Source: Pelargonium nanum
Lineage: Eukaryota; Streptophyta; Magnoliopsida; Geraniales; Geraniaceae
Length of the DNA: 62,359 bases
Assembly (NCBI GenBank): GCA_036897485.1
Contig: JAYMTF010000055.1
Location: forward strand, 1 to 62,359
Direction of reading: 5' to 3'
The notes under the pieces: model-generated
What the model was told of the DNA's origin: nothing
Database searches by the model: none
The model's input: the letters and a program-made list of their open reading frames with translations, nothing else
Translations under genes and position numbers: made by a program
Shown here: positions 1-11,175 of the stretch, in pieces
How the letters are laid out: each line of letters begins with the position of its first letter
Position numbering within the stretch: position 1 is the first letter of the stretch

Positions 1-1605
1 CTCTAATAAAATAGATACAAAATATTAACATTTGTAATAAATTCATTAAAATATTGAAACTTATCCATTCTCTACCCAAAACATTTTCACTAGTAATATC
101 AAATACATGTGAAAATACATGTAAAAAACTGTACATGAAAAAATACTTTTCCATTTTTTTATAGATTAATTTGACATTTAGAGACACATTGTTCAATGTT
201 CATTTAATTACAAACTTGTTTGACTTACGTTAAGTCATCAATGGAGTTGTGACACTTTATTAAATTATTTATATTTTGCGGGTCTTTCTACTCTCACAAA
301 TTTACTTGAGTGGGTATAAATAAATTTTAATATGATGATATTGTATCATGGATTCAGCTTATGTATATATAAGACCACAAAGTGTATGCCAATAAGTTTT
401 TAGTTTAGAATAAACTGTTAATGAGTATTAAATACTTGAATTCAATGAATCGTTCGTTTCCCCTCACAATTTTCTTTAAGCGAGTATAAATATAATTTAA
501 TGTAGTGTTAATATAATTGACTTGTTTCATGTTAAACCAAAATGTAGTGGCTTATCTACAAAGAAAGAGACTTACTTCCAACAACCCTATTCTTGGAAAC
601 TACTTAAAGGAAGAATATTCTTGTTTTTTTTTTATCTTTATATATAAAAACTAAATATATTTTGCTAGCTACAACAACCCTCATTATTGGAAGAAAAAAA
701 ACATTTGTCAAGTTTCTCTAGTCTAGTCTTCTGGAAAATTACATGTAAACTTATAGAATTAATTCAAGCCATTGAAAGATTCAATTCACAACAAACCTTA
801 GTTTACATCAAAATAAATACTATATAACAATTGACAAATGAAAATTCTTTAGTTTACATCAACCAATTAATTGTGAACACACAAAAAGGATATGCCAATT
901 AGGTAAAATATTGAATGGTGCAAGATAGTTCTCATCAAAAATGGAAAAATAAAATCTTTAGTTCCAATCAACCCAAATAATGTCCCTAGGAGGTGGCGCA
1001 ATGGTCATGACACACATCTACACGTAGGAGGTCGTGGGTTCAAATCTCATTGCGTCGTGTGGGGTGGGATTTGGGTTAACAGGGGAAAGCTACCCCTGTT
1101 GTGTAGCTCAACTTTTTTAATAAAAAAAAAATCAACCCAAATAATTGAAGTCATTAATTAAAAGCCTCACAACAAACTATTCACATCAACCCAATATTTG
1201 AAGTTAAATGGGGTAAGAGATACTAATTTGAGGATAAATAATCTTTAGATCAATAATTTAATTTGTGGAGCCTTTGTCTTTGTCCATTTGAAGAAGAAGA
1301 AGAAGAAATTCAAAACAAAGTGAATGAAGAGAAAAAAAGAAAAAAGAGCAGCCCCACTACTCACTAGTAGTGTGAAAACTCACAACAATGACACTACACT
1401 ACACATGCATTTTTGTGGTCAACAATTCTTTATGTTCAAACTCAACAATATATATTCCTTCCAAAAAACATACATAGTACCAAAATCATTGAGTAGCAAG
1501 CAATCTCTTAGCAATTTCTCTCTTTTCACTTCCAAATAATAATAATAATAATAATAATTTATTTTTCTTGGTCTCCCACTCAAATCACTATTGCATATTC
1601 TAAAT
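1..1605. other. AT-rich upstream region of the acyl-activating enzyme gene
   Basis: No convincing coding sequence. It contains one complete SINE (982-1130) and an ATAATA microsatellite (about 1537-1558). Short ORFs here have no recognisable domain. The rest looks like ordinary plant promoter or spacer DNA. Confidence 0.6.
982..1130 (+). mobile_element. tRNA-derived SINE with 15-bp target site duplication
   Basis: The element has an A-box-like stretch (GGTGGCGCAATGGTCATGA, from about 991) and a B-box-like stretch (GGGTTCAAATCTC, about 1036-1048). It ends in TTTTTTAATAAAAAAAAA. It is flanked by the direct repeat ATCAACCCAAATAAT at 967-981 and 1131-1145, which match perfectly. This is the signature of LINE-mediated insertion of a Pol III SINE. 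The perfect duplication suggests a fairly young insertion. Confidence 0.9.
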
Positions 1606-1671
1606 CTTCTTCTTCTTCACTACTATATAAACCCATTCCATATCTCTCTTTTTACACTCAAAATCTCTCCA
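1606..1671 (+). promoter_or_regulatory. Upstream copy of a duplicated core promoter (TATA at 1624)
   Basis: TATATAA at 1624-1630 sits in the segment CACTACTATATAAACCCATT. About 62 bp around it reappear at 1768-1831, 161 bp downstream. A pyrimidine-rich CT repeat (about 1673-1691) follows, as is common around plant transcription starts and leaders. A transcript starting from this copy would have a leader of roughly 190 nt. Confidence 0.7.
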
Positions 1672-1767
1672 ACTCTCTCTCTCTCTCTCTCACAAACCCT
1701 ATTTCTTATTTTCTCTCTAAACTCTAAACCCTTATAACTTTAAATTCCTTAACCTCTCTCTTTAATC

Positions 1768-1831
1768 TTCTTCTCTTCCACTACTATATAAACCCATTCC
1801 ATTACTCACTTTTGCACTCAAAATCTCCCTC
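1768..1831 (+). promoter_or_regulatory. Proximal copy of the duplicated core promoter (TATA at 1785)
   Basis: TATATAA at 1785-1791 lies in the same CACTACTATATAAACCCATT context as the upstream copy. The start codon is at 1849, so a transcript initiating about 30 bp after this TATA would have a leader of only about 25-35 nt. Either copy could drive the acyl-activating enzyme gene. Confidence 0.7.
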
Positions 1832-1848
1832 AAGAAACATATATACAA

Positions 1849-3856
1849 ATGGATTTGCTTCCAAAATGTGATGCCAACTATGTGGCTCTCTCTCCGGTGA
1901 CTTTCTTGAAGAGAGCTGCAATGGTTTATGCTGATAGAACCTCTATCATCTACGAAGGCACTCGCTTCACTTGGAGCCAAACCTATCTCCGCTGCCGCCG
2001 TCTTGCCTCCTCTCTCCGCTCTCTCAACGTCGTCAAGAACAACGTCGTAAGTACACAATTCAATCTATTTCATCATATCACTTATCAAATTGAAACAACT
2101 ATCTGAAGTCGATTGGACACTGATTGACGCATGCAAAAATGTTACGTGTTTTTTCATGCAACTAATGTCACACCTAATTTACCACCTTAGATAAATAGAA
2201 AATACCACATTTTTTACATATATCGTTTGGTATATTTTATTATAAAATATTTATGGGTCCATTTTTTTACTATAGGTTTCGGTTCTTGCCCCCAACATTC
2301 CGGCCATGTACGAGATGCATTTCGCCGTTCCGATGGCCGGAGCGGTCCTCAACACCATCAACACCCGACTCGACGCCAACAACATAGCCACCATTCTCCG
2401 CCACTCCGAGGCCAAGGTCTTCTTCGTTGACCACCAGTACGTCCCCTTGGCGCGTGACGCTCTCCGGCTACTATTGGACGAGCAAAACGACGTCGTTTCC
2501 AAACAATCACCTTCGTCATTTCCACTTGTCATTGTGATCGATGACGTTGACTCTCCAACCGGTGTCCGGCTTGGTGAGCTGGAGTACGAGCAGCTCGTCT
2601 TCTCCGGGAACCCGGATTACTCGGGCGAGGAAGTCGGAGATGAATCGGATCCTATTGCACTGAACTACACATCAGGCACCACGTCAGCACCGAAAGGAGT
2701 GGTGTATAGCCACCGTGGGGCCTACTTGAGCACTCTCAGCCTCATATTGGGATGGAACATGGGGAGCGAGCCGGTCTATCTGTGGACGCTCCCCATGTTC
2801 CACTGCAACGGGTGGACCTTCACGTGGGGTATTGCTGCCCGCGGTGGGACCAACGTGTGCTTACGTGGCACTACCGCGAACGACATTTACCGCAGCATTG
2901 CCCTCCACAGGGTCACCCACATGTGCTGCGCCCCGATTGTTTTCAACATATTGTTGGAAACCGAGCGCAACCATAGAGTATCTCCGACTGTGGAGATACT
3001 TACTGGAGGAGCGCCGCCTCCTGCGGCACTGCTCGAGAAGATCGAGCCGCTCGGGTTCCACGTGACACATGCCTATGGTCTGACGGAGGCGACCGGGCCG
3101 GCCTTGGTGTGCGAGTGGCAAAAGGAGTGGAACCAGCTGGCGCGTGAGGAACAAGCAAAGTTGAAGGCGCGTCAGGGGATTAGTATTCTGACTTTAGCTG
3201 ACGTGGACGTTAAAAACCTTGATACAATGGAGAGCGTGGCGCGTGACGGGAAGAGCATGGGGGAGATTGTGCTCCGCGGGAGCAGCATCATGAAAGGCTA
3301 CTTCAAGGACCAGAACGCCACGTCAGCGGCGTTCCGAGGCGGGTGGTTTGCCACCGGAGACGTCGGGGTGATTCACCCCGACGGCTATGTGGAGATCAAG
3401 GACAGGTCGAAAGATGTGATCATCTCGGGTGGCGAGAACATCAGTAGCGTCGAGCTAGAGTCGGTGTTGTACAACCACCCGAGGGTTTTGGAGGCGGCCG
3501 TGGTGGCGATGCCCCACGCCCGGTGGGGGGAGACGCCATGTGCATTCGTGGTGGTAAAGAAAAATGTTGATGGAAAAACAAACGATATTAGCGAGAATGA
3601 CATCATCGGCCACTGCAGAAAGAATTTGCCAGGGTATATGGTGCCCAAAAAGGTGGTGTTTTTGGCAGAGCTGCCCAAGACGTCTACGGGCAAGGTGCAA
3701 AAGTACGAATTAAGGATTCGGGCAAAGATGCTGACCGTGAATTCAGAGAATAATGTTTCCAACAAAAGCAAGAGCATCAACAAGAACAAGAGCAATAATA
3801 AATATAACGGTCAAGATCAAGAACAACCTCAAGTTCTTGCATTGTCGAGGCTTTGA
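1849..3856 (+). CDS. Peroxisomal acyl-activating enzyme (AMP-dependent acyl-CoA synthetase)
   Basis: Two exons, 1849-2046 and 2276-3856 (GTAAGT donor, TATAG acceptor), give 592 residues, normal for the plant acyl-activating enzyme 1-like clade. The AMP-binding signature YTSGTTSAPKG is at about 197-207. Also visible are the adenylate-binding stretch AYGLTEATGP, the GWFATGDVGVIHPDGYVEI hinge-side motif, KDVIISGGENIS, and the catalytic-lysine region PKTSTGKVQK. The family makes an acyl-AMP and then an acyl-CoA from a carboxylic acid, ATP and CoA. The last three residues are SRL, a standard PTS1, so the protein should be peroxisomal. A tail of about 35 residues rich in Asn, Lys and Ser precedes the SRL. 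Close relatives include cinnamate-, benzoate- and short-chain-acid:CoA ligases; the substrate cannot be chosen from sequence alone. Confidence 0.95.
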
Positions 3857-5777
3857 ATGTTTTAAAAAAATAATAATTAAAGATTAGAATAAATTACATG
3901 TATGTATAGATGTGATGAGACAGAGTGTTTAGTGGTTTTTCAACTTTTCACTTTTTAGTGAGGTCTTGTTTGGGACAAGTTTGTGTTTATTTAATCAAAT
4001 CAATCAACCTTTTTTTTAGAGTTTAAATAATAGATTATTTATGATCAACTAAACAAATTAATTATCCAAATGCCAATAATATTGTCATGTGCTTCGAATT
4101 TTTTACAAAATGTAAATTGTCTTGCGAATTGTTTGAAATTCATTGGCTCTATGACATTGATGACATATATGTTAAATTAAATTTTGTTTAATGTAGTTTT
4201 AAACTACAAAAATGTATTAAGTCAACTTTATTCGTCTATCAACTTTGCAATAATGTCAATTTATAAATTAATTGAAACAATTTTGTATTACTAGTATATA
4301 TTGTATTCATTAAAGAAAAATAAAATAAAATAGTCACAATTTGACTATTGTTAGTGTGAACTTATTATATGATAATTAGTAGAATTTGGGTTTCTTATGT
4401 TTGTTGTTTTGTAACCATTTTAATATGCCCCACAGCCTCCTTGGATTCACACATCCCTATTTTGCATCAAATATTCATAGTGAGAGATAACCTTAAAAAA
4501 TGAATTATACAACCATATCACTTTGTACAAAAAATTTGAGATTTATATTTTTTGAAATAACAATAGACTCAGCCAACAAAAATAAATTAATTAATTAGAC
4601 GCTTCATTCTAACAAATTCAATTAAAAGGATGACATACTCTCGTTGTTTTAGTTGAGTCTCGCCATTAATTCTTTGTATGATTTTTTTTTTCTTTCCTCA
4701 TTTCAAATACTTGATCATTACAAGTGTGATTGTGTAGGAGATGTTCGAAAAATAATTATTTGAAAGTGGATATGAGATAGACTTCATCATTCGAAACATA
4801 TGATTGTACGTGTAGTAGGAATGCCATAGTAGACTTCAATGCTTCGATGAATTTTAATTTTATTCAACTCTTAAAATAAGTATTATATTGACTTTTCAAG
4901 AAATTGAAAACATTATTATTACTACATGACACTTCACAATCACTACAAAAAATAATGGTACTTCATTCTCGGTATAGCTCTCTATATCCATTAGATCGGG
5001 CAAATTTAGGGTCGGGTCGTGTTGTTGGACCCTAACCTGACCCTAAATGTTTTAGATTTTGCATTTTGGGCATAAATGATAATAAAAAACACTGAAATTC
5101 GCGGCTTTAAACAACCTGGCCAACATCAGGTTGGGTTAGGGTCGGATGAAAATAGGATCGAAACCTGCGGGTTTGGGTCCAAATTGCAACATCGAATTAT
5201 TGCCTAAAGAGCTTCATGTGGTGCATCTTTATTCATAACCAGAAGATACACTTACCAAAATAGTCCCGAATCAGAATCTAACCAGTTCGGTCCATGAACT
5301 AATTTTATACTGAAAACAGTCACCCAACTATTGAAAACCAACCAAAATAGTACTCAATGTTAGTTTCAATCTTTATAGTTTAAGTGACTCGTCAACAAAA
5401 GTGATTGAAAAACTAACAGAAGCTAATGCCATAGACTATTTTAGTCGGTTTTCAATAGTTAAGGACCAAATTGGTCGGACAAGTCATTTTTCAAACGACA
5501 CTGGATCTGCAGTCTGAATCAATTCAATCTGAATAATTTAGTTTATCGAGGACTCTGGGTGGTACAAGGAATATTTCACATAGTTTATAAGAGTCCATTA
5601 ATGGTAGTTTACAAATTTCACTTCATGCAAGTCTATTACTTGATTCAGTGATTAAGCGAAGTGTCATTAGTCATCACAGTATGTTAACACACACAAACCC
5701 GCTAGAAGAAAAAACGATAAAAAAGAGAGAGACAATGATGGATCTAAAGAAACATACGGAGAGACGCTAAAATATAA
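3857..5777. other. Convergent intergenic region with degenerate repeats
   Basis: This lies between the 3' ends of the acyl-activating enzyme and Rab genes. No coding region is seen. It includes a degenerate element rich in GGGTCGGGT and CCTAACCTGACCC (about 4990-5200) and a copy of a TIR-bearing repeat at about 5245-5495. Confidence 0.6.
5245..5495. repeat. Dispersed TIR repeat of the GGTCCATGAACTA type
   Basis: The left side carries CCAAAATAGTCCCGA and GGTCCATGAACTAA. The right side carries GACTATTTTAGTCGGTTTTC and GGACCAAATTGGTCGG in inverted orientation. Related copies lie at 8250-8350 (fragment), 12575-12870 and 30755-30975. It is probably a non-autonomous DNA transposon of uncertain superfamily. 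Confidence 0.6.
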
Positions 5778-8700
5778 TTACGAACAACATGATGCAGCAC
5801 GAGATCCTTCGCCGGGTCTGTCAACAAGAACCATCCCTGGTGGGTTCTGAGCAGGCTGAGCTCTAGGCAACCGCTTTGCTGTTTGTGTAAAAAAGAAGAA
5901 GAATATATTCCATGTTAAGAAATAAGAAAGCTAGAGACCCACCAAAACAGATCCATATACAAATATGAGTGTATGTGTGTGTGTGAGTGTGTTAATGCAC
6001 AACATTGCCAATATGAGGAACTTCACTTGAAAGGGAGATAAAAGAGAAAAACATCTTGACATAGTAATGAAATTAAATTTATAATGAGATTCTCAGAAAC
6101 GAGAGGCTGATGCGAAAGTGACAAATAAGCCAACTACACAGAGTTAGAGTTGACAATTCAGGTTTCGGGTTTGAGTTTTATCCCCGGGCTGAAAGACTTA
6201 ACCTGACCTGACGGCTGACACACAAAAGGTGTGAGTCCATGCGTGTTGCCCGATCCGAAAATTAATGGGGTCTATTTTATGTGACCCTAACCCGCAAAAA
6301 AATGTGGGCCCAATTGACAGTTCTACACAGAGTGGCGGGGGCTCATTTAATCTTATATACTTTCTTTTGGGATGGCATTGCCAACCATACAAATGGACTT
6401 GAAAAGCACTAATTGGCAGCAGCATAGATTCTGTGAAGGATTAGATGAGATATGACACTCTAAACGTGAGGAGATTGTCACTAACTTTGTTTGCAATACC
6501 AGTTTCAGTCAATAACTGTAGTCATGAGCTTTAGCAAAACACCTATTGACTATTATTTTCTTCATTCAGGGAGATTTGAGCCAGGAATTGAATTACTTTA
6601 ACATAAACTTCTTTACTTGAAAAGCCTAATGATCCCTAAAAAAATCCGCATATCACTGGCCATATGGCTACCTCTTGGGATCTAATGGACCCAATGCACA
6701 CTAAACCTTAACTTCAGGATTCATGCAAAACTAATACTACTCAAAGGGGAATCACAGAAGTGCAAATCCTATCGACAGTTCAATAAATTGAAAGAATAAG
6801 AAGGTAAAGAACAAATAAGTATAAGAATCTATGAACTATATATGACAATTATCAAGGTTTGAGGCTAATGGAAAAAAGTCCTATGCATATCCAATGCAAC
6901 AACAATTTGAGACATACCTATTTCATGGAAGATTTCATTAACATTGGTGGCATTTTTTGCGGATGTCTCCATGAAGAAAAGGCCATTCTCCTCAGCATAT
7001 GCACGAGCTTCCTGAAAAATCAATCAATTTATCAAAATAAACATTTAGTTTAGTGAATAAAAGTAAGCAACTAAACAAGGTAATACAAAAGCTACACCAG
7101 GCTTTAGCAAATGGACAGGGGAGCACTGGTACTAGCATCTGAATATAATGCAATTCTGATAAAGTAATCCCATAAATGCTTGCAACAGCCTAAACAGATT
7201 CTTGAAGTAAAAGAAAAAATGGGTACTTACTTCAGCCGTTACTTTTCTTTTATCTTCCAAGTCAGCTTTATTCCCAGCGAGTGCAACAACCATACTAGGG
7301 TTACCTGTAACAACTCCGAAACGAACATTGTATTTATTGCTCAGATAGACCAATTGTCTTATTAGAAATGACGAGGAGAAAAGTATAGTAGGGCTTTGGT
7401 AAGAATAGTTATCCAACATATGCTTCTGAGAACTACTCAGTACATTCTGTGTTAATATTGTATTCTTCATATGTGGATAAATGACATTTATTTGAGTTAA
7501 TTGATACTTAATAGTTGTGCGTCCTAATAAATTTAAGAAGGGAAAAGGGCACTACCCAAAGTAAATAAGATGGTAGGAAGTACCCATGAGTAAAGTCCCC
7601 AAGTTACTCAGTTCAATGACTATTCTATACTTATATAATTAGAGAGGTGTGATAATGCAGAAAGGTAATATATGAATGAATTCAGACAAAAAAAAAATTG
7701 TAGAGGAACCTCAAGCCCTGTAATTAACTTCTTTTATTGCAAAAACAAGTTCAACAGAAAACTACCTTGCTTCTGAAGTTCCTGCACCCATTTCTTTGCT
7801 CTTGTAAATGACTCCTGCAATTTTATGTAACCAAATCCTATTTAATAAAGAGGCAAAAAAAGAGAACAAAAGGTTTGATAACCTCCAATCCCAAACCCAT
7901 ATTGAAAAGAAAAGGGAAAATGAGGTAAAAAAGACCCATTCATAATACATTGTTCATAATATTCCCTTTACTATATACATAAATTGTACTCTACCCACAC
8001 CTGTACTTGTTTAGTTCTAAGACATGCAGAGCAAGGCAATTTATCAGCAATAATTAGATACACAAGAAAAACATGATTTACAGAGTAATAATAAAGCACC
8101 AAGAAAACGATAATCAGAAAACATATCATATGACTAGAATTCCAAGAAGCTTCATTTCTATACTCCAGAAATTGTAGAAACCCCAAATTCTATAAATATA
8201 TGAACAAATAGTCCGATATAAAGATTTAGTTCTATCAACCATTTGACATAAGAGAAAACTCCCAAAATAGTCTTGTAATATTAGAAACGACCAAACTAGT
8301 CCCTACATTAAGGAATACAACAACGAACACTATAGACGATTTTAGTATACCCTTAACATGGAAATATTATAGAAGTAATACCAACTCAACTAAAAAGTTT
8401 AAGTTGATAGTTGTTCACAATACTAGAAGTATTGAAAGTTTTCCAATTGACACAACAATGATACACACAATTGAACAAAACTTTAAACTCTGTCAAAGAT
8501 TAGTAACAATCCACCTAAACCTAAATTAGTTAGAATACACACATTTATGTGCTAAGAAGCTAAAATGAAACAAAATGAAGTATAACTAGCAATAGATTAA
8601 AGCATAGATATAGTAAAAAAGAGAAACACACAGTGCTACTGATATCGAAGACGATGATGGCCGCGGCGGCGCCTCTGTAGTACATAGGAGCCAAGCTGTG

Positions 8701-9109
8701 ATACCTCTCTTGGCCAGCAGTGTCCCATATCTCAAACTTCACAGTGACGTCATTCACCGCCAGCGTCTGCGAGAAGAACGCCGCTCCGATCGTCGATTCC
8801 TATCACCGCCACCACAAAACAAAATTCAATAACCCTAGAAACTGAATAAAATCGAACAAATTGTAGTTTATATACAGGTAAACAGTCAAAATTACCTGAA
8901 ATTCGAGGAACTGGCCTTTGACGAAGCGCAAGACGAGGCTGGACTTTCCGGCGCCCATGTCGCCGAGCAGAACCTGGAAATTGAGATCGGAGACAAAAAT
9001 AAACAAAAACTCGATGATTTTAGTTCGTTTTGAGACGAATTTTTGAGAAATTTGAAAAGATTCGACTTACGAGCTTGGCATTGAGATTGTTCTGTCCGAT
9101 TGTTGCCAT
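5778..9109 (-). CDS. RABF2: Rab5-type small GTPase, RABF2 (ARA7/RHA1) group
   Basis: Seven exons: 9071-9109, 8896-8973, 8632-8799, 7766-7814, 7231-7304, 6918-7011, 5778-5878. All are GT-AG and in phase, giving 200 residues. G1 is GDMGAGKS (17-24), G3 WDTAGQE (64-70), G4 NKAD (123-126) and G5 ETSAK (151-155). The switch I-side ESTIGAAF is typical of Rab5. The C-terminus SCCS supplies two cysteines for geranylgeranylation, so this is the prenylated RABF2 type and not the N-myristoylated ARA6/RABF1 type. Plant RABF2 proteins act on early and multivesicular endosomes in vacuolar and endocytic traffic. Introns hold MITE fragments (for example 6145-6325 and 8250-8350). Confidence 0.97.
6137..6333. 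mobile_element. hAT-like MITE with perfect 8-bp target duplication
   Basis: The element (6145-6325, 181 bp) begins TAGAGTTGACAATTCAGG and ends CCCAATTGACAGTTCTA, which are imperfect inverted repeats. It is flanked on both sides by CACAGAGT (6137-6144 and 6326-6333). An 8-bp duplication is diagnostic for the hAT superfamily. There is no coding capacity. It sits in the last intron of the Rab gene. Related copies are listed elsewhere in the window. Confidence 0.9.
8250..8350. repeat. Fragment of the GGTCCATGAACTA repeat family
   Basis: Phrases such as CCCAAAATAGTCTTG, ACGACCAAACTAGTCCC and AGACGATTTTAGTATACCC match the ends of the fuller copies at 5245 and 12575. It is located in an intron of the Rab gene. 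Confidence 0.45.
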
Positions 9110-9971
9110 GGATCTGTAAAATTTAGATCGGATCAGAAGAAAACAACAGTGGTTCTGTACAGAGAAGACGAAGAAGGAGAAGAAAGGTTGAAATTGAGTG
9201 AAACTTGTGGAATTTAAAGACGTGTCCACAAAGAGAGGTTGGGGAGGATTTGAAGAAGCCAACTGTGAATTTATTTATTATTTTGGTGTGATTTTGAAAT
9301 ATTAACGTCATAATATTTTGTGTGAAAATTCAGGTTTCAGGTCAAATCGGATTTTATAAGATTCGAGTTGAAAAGATCTGGCTCGAATTTGTCTCTATAA
9401 GAATATTGATTTTGGCCTACGGGTGGTCGAGTTCGTTTTTTACAAGCGAAATGCTCAAATTTGTTTGATCCAAGCTATAACTTCTTAAGAAACATCGGAA
9501 TTCAACGACTCAAACTAGGTTAGACAATTTGTGTCACACAAATGCTAATTCTATGTCCTAATTTATAAATATAATGTTGTTTTTATTTTTAATTTTGGTG
9601 TATGTATTTGATTTATTGAGTCGTTATTTGTGTCATGCGTTTATGAGCATTTTGAGTTTGAATTCTATATTACTTAGAGGTTTTCAGCCCAAATGAGACA
9701 TTGGTAATTTTGTTGTGTAATTAAGCTGATATTTGAGACACCAAAATTGTTGCACACGAGTTTTTCCAAAATCGTTACCTTCAATGTTAATTTTGATGTG
9801 ATTAAACTAAGATTTGAGACACCGAAGGCTCCTAAAAATGGCATTCTTGCTTCACCTCAAAAACCTATTTTTCTTCCACCAAATGTGAAAATATGAGACA
9901 CCAACGACTCTTACAATACATGTAGATAAGAGATCACTAATCTTGTTTTATACATTGTCCTTTCGAGTTTA
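9110..9971. other. Spacer between the Rab 5' end and the 3' end of the AGP-like gene
   Basis: It holds the presumed Rab promoter and 5' leader (9110-9310). The rest is AT-rich with loosely repeated phrases such as TTTGAGACACC (around 9734, 9814 and 9894). No coding region is supported. Confidence 0.5.
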
Positions 9972-10223
9972 CTACAATAACAATGTAACAAAAGAAACGA
10001 AGAAAACTAGGGAGGCGCTAAGCAACGAGGCAACGAGAGGCATTGGTGCTGAGGAGGTAGTTGAGGTAGCTACCTCGTCAGGGACGGATGCAGCAGGACC
10101 GAATACATCAAGATTTGGTTCGCCAGGAGAGGCTGCTGAGAGGGTTGTATCAGCAGCAAATGTTGCACTCATGGTGGCGGCGACGAAGAGGACAACGCAA
10201 GAGATCTTCTTTATCGTGCCCAT
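9972..10223 (-). CDS. Small GPI-anchored arabinogalactan-type protein
   Basis: A single-exon frame of 83 residues. Residues 1-23 form a signal peptide (basic MGTIKK, then a hydrophobic run ending SATFA). The middle is rich in Ala, Ser, Thr and Pro, with SP, AP and VP dipeptides that could be hydroxylated and glycosylated. The last roughly 20 residues are hydrophobic (SLVFFVSFVTLLL) and look like a GPI-attachment signal, so the mature peptide would be short and held at the outer plasma membrane. A TATA box (TATATAA on the minus strand, 10345-10351) lies about 125 bp upstream of the ATG and supports a real gene. The class is inferred from architecture, since AGPs diverge too fast for a named orthologue. 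Confidence 0.8.
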   Translation of the reverse strand: MGTIKKISCVVLFVAATMSATFAADTTLSAASPGEPNLDVFGPAASVPDEVATSTTSSAPMPLVASLLSASLVFFVSFVTLLL

Positions 10224-10344
10224 GACGGTTGATTAGGAGAGAATGTAGAAGATGAAGATGAAGAAATTTTGTGTTTTCTTCTTCTTCTATTGGTAACTAC
10301 TATTCTCTCTTGGGTTGTTGGCCTAATGGAAGGTGTTGGAGGAG

Positions 10345-10351
10345 TTATATA
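10345..10351 (-). promoter_or_regulatory. TATA box of the AGP-like gene
   Basis: CTATATAACTCC on the minus strand is about 125 bp upstream of the ATG, followed by a leader rich in GAAGAA on the coding strand. Confidence 0.6.
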
Positions 10352-11175
10352 GAAGGTCTAAGATCCTAATTGGTTTTAGGCTATAATTATCATTGATAAG
10401 GTAGTTTTGGTGGTTTGGTTCACCATTGTTTTTGGAGAAGATTTGTAGAATTTGGCACTGAGAATAGATTGGAGCTATCTATAGATATTAATCGATAAAA
10501 GCACTATTTTCGTCTTAAAAGAATTGTCTTAAGCTATGTTTACTAGTGGAGAATTTTTTTTAATGTTTACCTTATCCTTACAAGAATTTATATTTTTTGA
10601 ACATTTTGTATACTTGTTTAGTCGTAAGTTTATATGGTTTCCAAAACAGACATCAATAACTCTTAAATGATTTTTATAGCCTCAAAAACTTGTTCTTTGT
10701 CGTAATTCACGAAAATGAAACTCAAAAACCTCAATTTTCAATTTTAATTTGAGTTAGAGATTTTCGATCTTTTTCATTTATTTTCTTCTCTTTTTTCTCA
10801 TTATTAAGGCATAAGAGAGAAGAATATCAATACATCGTTTATATGTTGAGACTCAATCGAGCCAATGAGAAGATGATACTTAGACACTTGAGTCGAATTT
10901 ACTTTTAAAAAGACTTCACTAGCCTCATAAACCTTTCTCCAAAATCATGCCAAAAAATGTAAATTTGAGACACAAAAGTGAAGACTTGAAACCCCAACAA
11001 CTCTTAAAATGACCATCGGTTTAACTTAAATTAAAGATTCGAGATTTCATAACACAATTCTTGCATTCGAAATTGACATGGTTCAAATTCGAGTTCAACT
11101 GCATAATCCAAAAATAAGTTGACAATTGTTAATCTAATACACAAAAGATCGAATTCAAAGCACGAAAACGAGATT
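10352..11175. other. Spacer between the AGP-like and polyamine oxidase genes
   Basis: AT-rich, with no coding sequence supported. It contains loosely repeated phrases (for example TTTGAGACAC and CTCTTAAAATG) also seen in the 9650-9920 spacer, probably remnants of an old repeat. Confidence 0.5.
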
